In this document: positions 45,513-55,874 of the stretch, one piece after another
Position numbering within the stretch: position 1 is the first letter of the stretch
Layout of the letters: each line of letters opens with the position of its first letter
Made by a program: the position numbers and the translations under genes
The notes under the pieces: model-generated
The model's input: only the letters and a program-made list of their open reading frames with translations
Databases searched by the model: none
Told to the model about the DNA's origin: nothing
From: Primula veris
Lineage: Eukaryota > Streptophyta > Magnoliopsida > Ericales > Primulaceae
Assembly (NCBI GenBank): GCA_963682055.1
Contig: OY821746.1
Span: 19,767,992-19,831,991, forward strand
Direction of reading: 5' to 3'
Length of the DNA stretch: 64,000 nucleotides

Positions 45513-45875
45513 ATGGCTCCCATTACTAGATCTGCCTCCAAAAAGAAAGCCCTTCTAGAAGAGGAGCCTACCTTCTTACTACCCCGTCCCCCTGGTTATG
45601 GGGAAGAGGATTTAACTCCTCTTCAGTTAAAAGAAATTGAGATGTCGTGGCTGAAGCATGACCTTAAGTGTGCTCAGACCGAAATGAGGCGGTTCAAACA
45701 GTATTGGCAGGAAGAAAGCGCTGCTCGTTTTGAAGCCAAGCAGAAGTGCAAGGCTCAATCTTATTCTCTTAAACAAGTGGAGATTGACATTTCTCATTTG
45801 ATTAGGGAAAAAGAGCGTCTGGAAGAGCTCTTGGCAAAGAAGGATGCGGATATGGGTGGTAGTTCGAAGAAGTAG
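45513..45875 (+). CDS. Tat antisense small gene 5: coiled-coil protein, 120 aa
   Basis: The ATG at 45513 (MAPITRSASKKKALLEEE) is chosen because the upstream in-frame ATG at 45444 overlaps the TATA region. A basic Ser/Lys N-terminus is followed by a Pro-rich stretch (FLLPRPPGYGEED) and a coiled coil (LTPLQLKEIEMSWLKHDL, DISHLIREKERLEELLAKK) ending in GSSKK. AATAAA at 45949-45954 lies 74 bp after the stop. Intact. Function unknown. Confidence 0.7.
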   Translation: MAPITRSASKKKALLEEEPTFLLPRPPGYGEEDLTPLQLKEIEMSWLKHDLKCAQTEMRRFKQYWQEESAARFEAKQKCKAQSYSLKQVEIDISHLIREKERLEELLAKKDADMGGSSKK

Positions 45876-46639
45876 GATGGGTGTTGTATTTTATTGTAAA
45901 CTTTTATTTTTCTGTTGTATCGTTTGTTTGTATCCCCCTTTGTGGATGAATAAAACTTTATGCTTTGCAACTCGATCCTGTCTATTTTATTTTGTATCTG
46001 CTTTGCCTTTATGTTAATATCCTTCGATGTCGATCCTGCCTATTTTATTTTGTATCTGTGCCGAACACCGAGCGAGGTGCATCGTGGTTATCCCCCCGGA
46101 GAGCGTTGTTAGACTCGAAGCTGAAATGTCGTCGAGCTAGGAACGGTATCCGTTCACCTTGTTCGGTGTGCTATTCGGGTAAGACACGGTTTGGCGTCGA
46201 GGAACGTAATCGGATGACATCCTTGGTGTGGGAATATTGGTAGCGTATGCTAGAAGCTTTTCGTGGTAGGGTCCACTGGCCGTTTATTTAGGTGTAATGA
46301 TGTGAACTGCATTGGGTAGTGGGATACACTCTGACGTGGCAGAATCTGGAGCGTTGATCTGTAAAAATAGCAGCGGTTGTGGACTTTTGTATGGTTGGAA
46401 AAAGTAAACCTCTGTCACAAGAAAGGTTGGTTATTATTTTATTCTGTTTGTGACTCCACTCCCTTTTACTGTGCCAAGTAATCCCTTTTGTTTTTATCAC
46501 ACAATTTGCTGAAGAAAATATCTGTCTCTCTCTCTAAGGTATATTTTTCCCGCCAAAAACGAAAATCGTTCCGCCGCTCGAACTAGGGTTTCGTTGTATT
46601 GTCGATAGACTTGCTGCTGTTCTCGCTTGCCTGCCCATA
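45876..46639 (+). other. Spacer upstream of the spliced antisense gene
   Basis: Contains a near-perfect duplicate of a 28-bp segment (GATCCTGTCTATTTTATTTT at 45973, GATCCTGCCTATTTTATTTT at 46034) and no convincing ORF. No clear TATA box before 46640. Confidence 0.4.
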
Positions 46640-48998
46640 ATGATAACTGTAAGTTTTTTTTTTTTTTTTTTTTTTTGTGTGGTGTTGGTATATGGTCTAG
46701 GTTGTCTATATATGTCTGATGGTTCTTATGTATTGGATTTGTGTTGATTGGGATGGTAGTAAAACATAGGGTGTCTGGTTAATTTGAGTGGGGGGGGGCT
46801 CTCGTTGCTTGATGTGTTTTTGGTTAGTGTATTGATGGAGTTTTGATGTTTGGATAGGAAATTCTGTCCCAAAGTGTGGCCCAAGTTGGCACATTTGTGG
46901 AAGAGGACTTTAAGAGGCGTGCCGGAATTCCGGACAACATACACATTAGGTTGCCTGTTTCTGACGAGGAGGTGATGGGATTTGTTCATGTCGGAGAAAT
47001 TGTTATACGTTCTTCGGCATTCTTTACTGGGGGTCTTCGGCTTCCTTTTACTAGCTGGGTGGCGTCGTTCTTTGAGGCCGTCCAGATTGCTCCGGCCCAA
47101 CTGGCCCTAAATGGTTACCGTACTCTGAATGGTATCCAAAGGTTATCGGAGTTGTCCGGAATACCAATTGAACTGAAGGATGTGTTTGGTGTTTATAGTT
47201 TGAGTTTCGAGCGCCGCAGCTCGTATTTGAAGACAATGCGCGCCTTCTGTCGGCTTGTTATCGGTTGGCCGGACACCAACAAAGATCGTAACCTTGGTGT
47301 TGTGATTGCGTCTGGGGAATGGGGTTGTGCAGGACACCAGATCCCTGGACCTGTGACCACGGCTCCTGCTACTCCAGACCTCGGCGCTCCTAACGTCGAG
47401 GCTCTGCTGGCTCTTTGGAAATGGTGGGGGCCTGGGCCTACCAAGGATCCGACAAGCCGTACTGCTCCCGTGCTGCTGGGTTACCGTGCGGGGCCAGTGA
47501 TAAAGGGGAATCCTGCGCCCGAGATACCTACAGAGCCCGAGGAGGAGTTCGTAAAAGTTGTCAGGGCTCGAAGCGCTGCGAGGGGAGGGAAAAAGACCAC
47601 TCGTTCTAAGAGCCGAGCATCGGACCCCGCTGTTGGCACCCCGAAGAGGGCCAAAGCGGGTGAGACCTCAAGTAGTGTGGAGGTTGCCGAAGCTGGCCGG
47701 GGTGTGGAGGTGGTCGCTTCAACTAAAGGTGATACCACCGGGGAGGCTGCTGCGAACCTCGATGTAAGTGTTGGTTTTGGTGAATATTTGCCTTTTGACT
47801 TCGCTGTTCCCTGCTTTATATGTCGTCTTGTTTCAGTTGTTGACTTCTTCATTGGTTACCCTTGCGCTTGCCCGGTCCATGGGTATTATTGTGTTTCAGG
47901 GGTCGATCGACGATGTATTCGGACATATGAACCTCTTGGCTAACATGGGAGAGGATACGATGACCTTGCCTGTCATCTCGCCTATCCCTACCGAGGATCC
48001 GATAGATCTGCCCGTTTGCTCGCCCATCCGTACTGAGGAAGCGATCGAGCATAGGGCCCCTGAGATCGATCAGTTGGAGAAGGACGTGGGGGTGGAAGTG
48101 GAGGTCGGCAAGGAGAATGCCGTGGATGTTGTGATAGGTGTCGAGGATGAGGCTCTCGACGGACCCGAGAAGGTGTTGGTGGACGGGGTTGCAATGACCC
48201 GTTACATTGATCGGTGCGGGGGTGAACTGTTGGAGCAACCCCGAGTCTTGAGGATGGGGTATACTGCTCTTAAGCCCCTCATGGTCAAGGATGCAGAGAA
48301 GATAGCTGCTCTTCCTGCAATGTCGGTTATAGAGCGGGCCAGTACTGACGCGCTTCGGGTATGTTGCGTATATATTTTGTTATATAAGTCGTGATGCTCT
48401 TATCTCGGCTGGTGTCTGATGTTTCTAAATACAGGTTTTCGTGGATATCGCGGTGTTAAAGGACCAGCTGTCAGCACTAGAGGCTGAGAACGATAAGCTG
48501 ATGGCCGAAAAGAAAGCCATGGTCGAGGATAAAGCTCAGCAAGTGCAGTTGGTCGCCGAGCTAGAGGCGGAGAAAGAGAAGCTGACGGCCGAAAGCAAAA
48601 TAATGGCCGAGGAGAAATAGGAGATGGCTAAGTTGATCTCTGATAATGAGAAGTTGGTGGGGGACAACTTACGCCTGACTGAGGAAATCGAGAAGTTCAG
48701 GGCCGAAAAAGAGGAGTGGGTCAAGAAGCACGACCTTTTGGAAGAAGATAATTTGCTCCTGACAGAGGATGTAGAGGCCGGAACATCCGAGGTGGTGGCC
48801 CTGAAGGCGGCGCACGCAGAGGATAAGGCGAAGCTCGCAATGATGGCGAATTTCTCCGTTTACTGCGCCCATGTTCGGGCTCTAAGTTTTGCTAAGGTTC
48901 CGTTATCGGACCGGGCGTGGTCGGAGTTGGTTTATCCCTGTCCGCAAGGAGCACCTCCGAAACCGCAGGATTGGGCCAATCTTCGACAGGACATGTGA
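46640..48998 (+). pseudogene. Spliced antisense gene with gypsy-type putative transposon domain, one nonsense codon
   Basis: Proposed exons: 46640-46648 (ATGATAACT), 46858-47763, 47900-48358, 48435-48998; all introns are phase 0 with GT-AG borders (ACT|GTAAGT, GAT|GTAAGT, CGG|GTATGT). Exon 2 carries the N-terminal domain seen in plant 'putative gypsy-type transposon' proteins (FKRRAGIPDNIHIRLPVSDE, LPFTSWVASFFEAVQIAPAQ, RTLNGIQRLSELSGI) and the L-x-WWGP motif shared with the antisense gene at 1-2060. A basic linker and acidic exon 3 follow. Exon 4 is a long coiled coil (VFVDIAVLKDQLSALEAEND). A TAG at 48618-48620 cuts exon 4; the frame reopens to 48998. TAG may come from CAG by C-to-T change. 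Related to, but longer than, usual Tat extra ORFs. Confidence 0.75.
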
Positions 48999-49321
48999 CT
49001 TCGACGGCCCCCCATCCCTATTTCGGGTCGGCTCCTACGACTCATCAATCTGCTGCTGCCGTGATCCCCCCACCCGTGTCCCCTCAGGTGAAGCCTTGAC
49101 CATTGACTTGTATTATTTTTCTCTGTATCTTAGCGTAAAGTCTTTTGATACCCGAATTAGGGGTCTCTTTTGTAACTAGAAAGATATTCTTTTGGGAAGT
49201 GATAATATAGGTGCTATGTTTTCTTTCTGTTGGGCTTTTCTTGTTAATTTCCCTGTTTGTGGGTCTTCGTCTTTTGAAGGATGTAAAAACAACTTGTCAG
49301 GTACCCGCTAACCCCCGTGCC

Positions 49322-49894
49322 ATGGTGGTCGGGACCTCGCCTAGTCGTAGCGAAGGCGATGTTATAAACGGTCTTAAAAAAGCTAACGCGTCCCTAACTT
49401 CTGAACTGGATTCTGCTCGTCGTGAAATCGATGGTCTGAATATTCATATTTCAAATTTGGCCATTCGACTACGTGACTTGGGTGAGAAGTTCAGCAAGAA
49501 GACCGCCTATTATACGGCGAATAAGGGAAAGGCTAAAGAGCTTCTTGATGCGCTTCGGCGCTCTCGTGATGAAGCCCGAGGCCGTGTGACGAGCCTGAAC
49601 TTGGTGCTCGGGGCCGTTTTCGAGGACGCGGATCTGTTGTTATCCTTTGCCAAAGCGTATTGGGCCCGAAGTCGCGCATTAGAGGTGCTTGAACATGTAA
49701 AAGGAATGCGTGGTGTAGCCCGGGCAGAGCGCATGGGTGATGCTATGGCCGGGGTAACTGAGACCACGGCTGCCTTGAACCGAGTGGAGGCGGTCGTACA
49801 GGAACGTTTGGGGACTCAAATTGTCTCGTTGCGAGATATTCATTTTGCTGACGCTGTGGAGGCCTCTTCGTCTGTTGATGGGTTATCGGATTAA
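49322..49894 (+). CDS. Antisense coiled-coil ORF of 17-kb Tat, 190 aa
   Basis: Start placed at the ATG 49322 (MVVGTSPSRSEGDV). The in-frame sequence upstream is hydrophobic and looks like intron, with an acceptor-like TTGTCAG ending at 49300. The protein is largely helical (LTSELDSARREIDGLNIHIS, RLRDLGEKFSKKTAYYTANK, LRRSRDEARGRVTSL) with a C-terminal half resembling no family I recognise (AKAYWARSRALEVLEHVKG). Intact. It may be an independent gene or a downstream exon of the gene at 46640; no TATA box is obvious. Confidence 0.6.
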   Translation: MVVGTSPSRSEGDVINGLKKANASLTSELDSARREIDGLNIHISNLAIRLRDLGEKFSKKTAYYTANKGKAKELLDALRRSRDEARGRVTSLNLVLGAVFEDADLLLSFAKAYWARSRALEVLEHVKGMRGVARAERMGDAMAGVTETTAALNRVEAVVQERLGTQIVSLRDIHFADAVEASSSVDGLSD

Positions 49895-50035
49895 TGATGT
49901 AGCAGCTTGTTTTGTCATTTAATTTGTAGCTTGTATAAAAATATTCGTTTTTCTCTTTTCGTCTTTTCATTTCTTGCGGTTGAATATTCATCTCGTCTCC
50001 TTCTTCCCCGTTTTTTTTTATAGGCACACGCTACT

Positions 50036-50671
50036 ATGTCGCACCAGGCTGGTTCTCCAGGCCTAGTTAGCCCGGGGTTAGGACCTACTGGTGCTGCCCG
50101 GGACGAGGTCTCATCTGGTGCAGCTAGTGAGGTGCCTGCCAAGTGGCCTTACATCGTTTTGATGGGCAAAAATGTCAAGTTGATCGACCAATGTGCTCGA
50201 CTTCGGGCCAAGCTGAAAACTCAGGCGGCCTCTTTTTGAGAATATGTTCACCGTGCTGAGCATGTCGTTGATGTTCAGGAGCGTCGTTTGGATCGATATT
50301 GGCGTGTGAAGGAAAAATACTTCGGCAAATTAAAGTCGTTGGTTACCAAGTCCAACATGTTGGTGAAGTATTTTCAGCTGTCTCGATCCAGATATGAGGC
50401 TTCTGTGGATTGGATCGAAGCCCGTAACCTTCCCTTCGATGATGCCCGCCGCAAAGCGGCCTCGGATGCTCACGAGATTGCTAAAGGAGCCGAGTTCACA
50501 GCGAGGCTTAAGACGCTGACCTGCGTTGGTGCTCATACGACCAATTTCGACGCACTCATCTCTGAGGAACGGTTTGATGGCGATGAGACAGATGGGGACA
50601 CGACGACAGATGACGAAGAGGTTGAGCTCGGTCAGTTACCGTCGTGTTCCTCCTGTAGTAGTAGTTCTTAA
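50036..50671 (+). pseudogene. Antisense coiled-coil ORF with one TGA stop
   Basis: One frame from ATG 50036 (MSHQAGSPGLVSPGLGPTGA) to 50671, broken by TGA at 50237-50239 (context TTT TGA GAA, probably from CGA). The first part is Gly/Pro-rich and then helical (GKNVKLIDQCARLRAKLKTQ). The part after the stop is helical and basic (DRYWRVKEKYFGKLKSL, LSRSRYEASVDWIEARNLPF) and ends in an acidic DGDETDGDTTTDDEEVE tail with a terminal Ser run. An acceptor-like TTTTATAG lies just before 50024. Function unknown. Confidence 0.6.
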
Positions 50672-50726
50672 ATCCGTTTCTTCATTGTTGGTGATATCTC
50701 GTTGCCTCCGTAATGCGGGCGAGGAC

Positions 50727-50730
<4 letters not shown>

Positions 50731-50761
<31 letters not shown>
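50731..50761 (+). repeat. Poly-T run of about 31
   Basis: Homopolymer after the last antisense ORF. Being T on the transcribed-sense plus strand it is not a retrotransposed tail of that gene. Confidence 0.9.
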
Positions 50762-50762
<1 letters not shown>

Positions 50763-51004
50763 AGCTTCTCATTGTCGTACTGATATTTCATTGATTGGAT
50801 TGATTTTCCTTTGTTGATTTCTTCGTTTGATATTGTGTCGCCTCTGTAATGTGGTCTATTTTCATTTGCTTTTTTCCTTTCTTTTCATTGTTTTTTCGCC
50901 ATATGTTAATTATATCGTCTCCATAATGTGGGCCTGAATTGTTCTTCTTCTCTCTGTATTACTTGCCATCCCTGCTCATTGGATCGATAGGTACCTGCAT
51001 ATAT

Positions 51005-51542
51005 TTGAGTATTCCTAGGCATTCTTTTAGACATGCCATGTTGGGAATTTCACAGTATTCCTAGGCACTTGGCCATGTTGGCAATTTCACAGTATTCCTA
51101 GGCGTTCCTTTGAAAACACGCCATGTTGGGAATTTCATAGTATTCCTAGGCACTCGGCCATGTTGGGAATTTCACAGTATTCCTAGGCACTTGGCCATGT
51201 TGGGAATTTCACAGTATTCCTAGGCGTTCCTTTGAAAACACGCCATGTTGGAAATTTCATAGTATTCCTAGGCACTCGGCCATGTTGGGAATTTCATAGT
51301 ATTCCTAGGCACTCAGCCATGTTGGGAATTTCACAGTATTCCTAGGCACTTGGCCATGTTGGGAATTTCACAGTATTCCTAGGCGTTCCTTTGAAAACAC
51401 GCCATTTTGGGAATTTCACAGTATTCCTAGGCACTTGGCCATGTTGGGAATTTCACAGTATTCCTATGCGTTCATTTGAAAACACGCCATGTTGGGAATT
51501 TCATAGTATTCCTAGGCACTCGGCCATGTTGGGAATTTCAGC
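51005..51542. repeat. Minisatellite, 13 copies of a 39- to 45-bp unit
   Basis: The core AGTATTCCTAGGC recurs 13 times (about 51010 to 51507). Short units continue CACTYGGCCATGTTGGGAATTTCA, longer ones GTTCCTTTGAAAACACGCCATG. The two unit types alternate in a rough higher-order pattern. The array lies between the ends of pol and of the antisense module. Confidence 0.93.
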
Positions 51543-51601
51543 TGCACTCGTTAGACAGCATAAAAAGATATTTTATTTATTCAACATACAAGATAATGTC
51601 A

Positions 51602-54600
51602 TTAAACAGGAGGGGTAAAGTAGCACCTGTATTTGTAAGACAGCTTATACGACTTCTTTAGGTTAGCTACGTTCCAAGAATTCTTTTCTCCTCGGCTTTT
51701 GTCGAACAGGACGCTTTTGAGTTTGTAGGTAACTGGGCTTGTTCTCTTAACGATCTCGTATGGTCCTTCCCAGGTGGGGCTCAATTTGCCATGTGTTTCG
51801 TTTCGGGTATAGACCGTTACACGTTGCAGCACCAGTTCTCCGACCGTAAACTCCTTGATCCCTTTCACCCTCTTGTCATACGTTTGCTTAACGCCTTGTT
51901 GATACTTAGCTAGCGTAAGAGCTGCTATCTCTCGTTTCTCGCCTAGTATGTCGAGTTCCTCTCTCATTCTTTGTTCATTGTTTCCATGCTCGACTAAAGT
52001 TGTTCGTAGTGTTGGTAGCCCGATTTCAGTCGGTATGACGGCTTCGATGCCGTAAGCTAAACTGAACGGCGTTTCTTTGGTGTCCGTCTTTGGTGTAGTT
52101 CGGCACGACCATAAAACGTTAAGTAGCAGCTCGGGCCATCTCCCCTTTGCTTGTTCAAGGGTTGTCTTGATGCCGTCTAGTACGGTTCGGTTTAATACCT
52201 CTGCCTGGCCATTACCCTGTGGGTATGTTGGCGTCGAATAGAACTTTCGGATACCGAGTTCTTTGTACCAAAGCTGCAAGTTGGCTTCCTTGAACTGGGT
52301 GCCATTATCTGCGACGATGGCGTACGGTATACCGAACCTTGTGATGATGTGCTCCCAGATGAACTGTTTGACATTACTGGCTTTAATTTCGCTGAGAGGT
52401 TTAGCCTCAACCCATTTGGTGAAGTAGTCCGTCGCCACGATCAGATATTCGACGCTGCCGGGTGCTCTAGGAAGCTTCCCGACTATATCAATCGCCCATT
52501 GAGCGAATGGCCATGGTGCCGATACCGGGGTCATCATTGATGAGGGGAGCCGAGGTATCTTGGCGAATCGTTGGCACTTGTCGCAACGTTGGACGTATAC
52601 ATCGGCGTCTCGCTTGATATAGGGCCACCAATATCCTTGGGTGATTGCCTTGTTGGCAAGGGACCGCCCTTTGATGTGTGCTCCGCAGGATCCTTCGTGG
52701 ATTTCCTCCAATATCGGTAGCTGCATTTCGGACCGGACACATAGAAGATGGGGTCCTCGATAACTGGATTTGTACAGTTTATCGTCGTCGGACAGCCAGA
52801 AACGAGGAGCCTTTCTCGTAATTTTCAATGCTTTTATCTTATCTGCCGGGAGGGTTCCGCTCCGCAGATAGTGAATCATGTCGTTCATCCAACCTAGTTC
52901 ATATTGTACTGATGTTACTCGGTCTATTCTTTTGGTTATGCTCGGGGTCGGCAGTAGTTCCACTGTGATCGACCGAGTGTCAGTTAATGTTAATGTCGAG
53001 GCTAGGGTGGCCAAGGCATCGGCATGTGCATTTTCAGTGCGGTTGATTTTTATTAGCTCGCACTGCTCGAAAGTAGTCATCAAGCTTTGGACTTTTTCCT
53101 TGTAGAGGATCATTCTATCATCCTTGGCTTGGTACTCGCCGATGGCTTGATTGACGATCAGCATGGAATCTGAACTTGCAATTAAGTGGGAGCACCCAAG
53201 GGACCGGGCAATGAGCATGCCATTTATCATGGCTTCGTATTCTGCCTCATTGTTGGTAGCTCGGAAGCCCAGTTTTATGCTTTTTTCGATGATTGCTCCC
53301 TCTTTAGACTTTAGGACGATTCCTGCTTCGGATCCGTCCTTGATGGCTGATCCGTCGACATGTATCTGCCAGTGTGATTGTGGAGAGAGTGCCAAAGGCT
53401 CGTCATAGCCTTCGGTGAACTCCGCGACGAAATCGGCCAAGACTTGTCCCTTTATGGCATGACGGGGTACGAACTCGATATGAAATTGGGATAGTTCGAC
53501 CCCCCAGGCGTCAACTCGACCGCTGATGTCTGTCCGTCGAAGTGACTCTTTGATATGAAATTTTGTGTATATACAGACCTGATGAGCTATAAAATAGTGT
53601 GGCAATTTTCTGGTTGCGACGACCAATGCCAGACACAGCTTTTCCAAGGGTAGGTAACGTGTTTCGGCTTCGACCAGAGTCTTGCTGACGAATTAGATCG
53701 AAATTGTTCGCGACCTTCTTCTCTTAGGATAACTGCGCTCACAGCTATAGTGGAAACTGCTAGGTAACACGCCAGAATATCTCCTTTGTTCGGCCTTACT
53801 AGCAGTGGCAGCGTCCTCAAGTACTCTTTGAGATTGTTGAATGAAGCTTCACATTCCGGGTCCCACTCGAATTTCTTATCCTTCTTGAGTGATTCAAAAA
53901 ACGGCCGTCCCTTGTCTGCGGATCGGCTGATGAACCTGCTCAACGCGGCCATCATTCCCGTGAGCTCTTGTACCTGCTTCTTATTTTTGGGTGCTGCTAG
54001 GTTCCGTAGAGCTGCGATTTGATCGGGATTAGCCTCTATTCCTCGTCGGCTAACCATATGCCCCAAAAATTTCCCTTTGCTGATGCCGAACGCACACTTG
54101 CTCGCGTTGAGCTTTAGTTTGTGCTCGCCCAACGTTTGGAAGACGTCTCTAATGTCTTAGAGGTGGGATGTGGCCTTTTCGCTCTTGACGACCATGTCGT
54201 CAATGTATACCTCCATTGTTTTCCCTATATGATCTCGACATACCCTTGTTATCATCCTTTGGTATATTGCCCCCGCATTGCGTAGGCCGGACGGCATTAC
54301 CGTATAGCAATAATTTCCTAAAGGGGAGATAAACGATGTCTTTTCCTGATCCTCGTGGGCGAGGGGGATCTGATGGTATCCTGAGTATGCGTCAAGGAAG
54401 GTCATCCGTTCTGCTCCCGCAGTTGCATCCACCAATTGATCGATCCTTGGAAGGGGAAAGTGGTCCCTCGGGCAAGCTTTGTTGAGATTGGTGAAGTCTA
54501 TACTCTCTCCTTTCCATTCTTCTTTGGGACGACGACCGGGTTGGACAACCATTTTGGGTAGTAGACCTCCCTTATGGCTCCGGCTTCCAATAGCTTTTGT

Positions 54601-55874
54601 ACTTCAGCGATTATAGCTGCTCTGTGCTGTACGGACACTTTTCTGCTCCTCTGCGCTATCGGCTTGTATTCGGCGTTAACACTTAGGTGGTGGCATGCCG
54701 TATTAGGGTCTAGGCCTGGCATGTCTTTGGGATTCCAGGCGAATTTATCAATGTTGCTGAAAAGGAACGCTTCTAACTCCTCGGATTCCTATTTTGGAAG
54801 GTTATCGCCGAGGAGGAAATAGTGCTCCTCGTCCATATCCGGGATATACACCTTCCTAAGTGTCTTTCCTACTTGTTCTTCGACAACCCTCTCGGTTTTG
54901 ACTATGTGGTTGATCAGCTTCTTTGTGCTGGTGGGTTGTTCGACAACGATCAGCTGTGTTTGAAGGGCCGCGGTAATGTCCTCACAGCGCCTTGAATCCT
55001 CTTGGCATCCTCTGGCTGTCTCGATCTCTCCCCTATCATTTGGGTATTTGACTTTTTGGTGGTAGGTCGAGGGTATGGCCTTCATGTCATGTAACCAAGG
55101 TCGGCCCAATATTGCGTTGTGGTCGGAGTTGTCGTTGACTACTAAGAACTCCATGGGAACAGACATGGATCCAGTTGTGACATTAAGGACAATCTTACCC
55201 AACGGTTTAGTCGTTTCGGAGATGAATCCGATCAGTGTGACATCGGTAGGCTGTAGATCTTGCAGCTTGAGTTCCCTCTTGTCGAAGAGCTCCCTGTACA
55301 TTATATCACAAGAGGCTCCTTGGTTGATAAGCACCCTGCTGACCGTGTCAAGGCCGATTTGAACACGGAGGTTAATGGCGTCTCCATGGGGGTAAATCAC
55401 TCCTTCTTCATCAAGGCCCAAGAAAGAAATGGGCGGATATTGTCGAGGTGTGCATTGTCGTTTAGAAGTCGACGACTGTGATGCCTTGGCTACTTGGCCA
55501 AAGTGCGCCAATTGCCGTTGTCGTGATCGATCCCCACCTGTGCTCTTGGGTCGTGACATGTGAACAACGTTGATTGTTTTGCCTTGCCGGTTGTCGGCTC
55601 CCTCGATGGCCAGTTGTTTTTCCTTGCCTTTATTCCCAGCGCCTTTGATGAACTTTGCTAAATATCCAGCATCGCCCCATAGGTTCATTTTCCATCGCAA
55701 GTTACGGCAGTGCTTAATGAGATGGCCGTGATCCTCATGATATGCGCAGAAGAGCTTGGAATCTCTCATACTGGGGGGGAGAAGTGATCGGCGGTGGTCG
55801 GGAATACCAGCTTTCCCTGCATATATCCTTGAGGATATCTTCAGCAGATAGGTTGAAAGTGTATCGCAGCTCAA
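51602..55874 (-). pseudogene. pol: Tat pol of 17-kb element: protease, RT, two RNase H, integrase (broken)
   Basis: Block 54789-55874: gag zinc knuckle (CAYHEDHGHLIKHC) and protease, with the active-site triad reading NQGASCD, so the catalytic Asp is Asn. RT: AIREVYYPKWLSNPVVVPKK, then after a frameshift near 54500 YSGYHQIPLAHEDQE and catalytic YIDDMVVK. First RNase H ends near 53450. Second, archaeal-type RNase H: HVDGSAIKDGSEAG, NNEAEYEAM, SSDSMLIV, NAHADALATL. Integrase: CDKCQRF finger, AIDIVGKLP, DNGTQF, GNGQAEVLNRT, C-terminal WEGPYEIV. Lesions: TAG at 54789-54791, frameshift near 54500, TAA at 54157-54159, 1-base loss near 53700. Block 51602-53647 (last part of RNase H through integrase) is intact for 681 residues. 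Confidence 0.9.

Noticed and set aside
51005..51542. CRISPR-like array
   Set aside because: Direct repeats are contiguous with no unique spacers, and this is a plant genome; it is a minisatellite.
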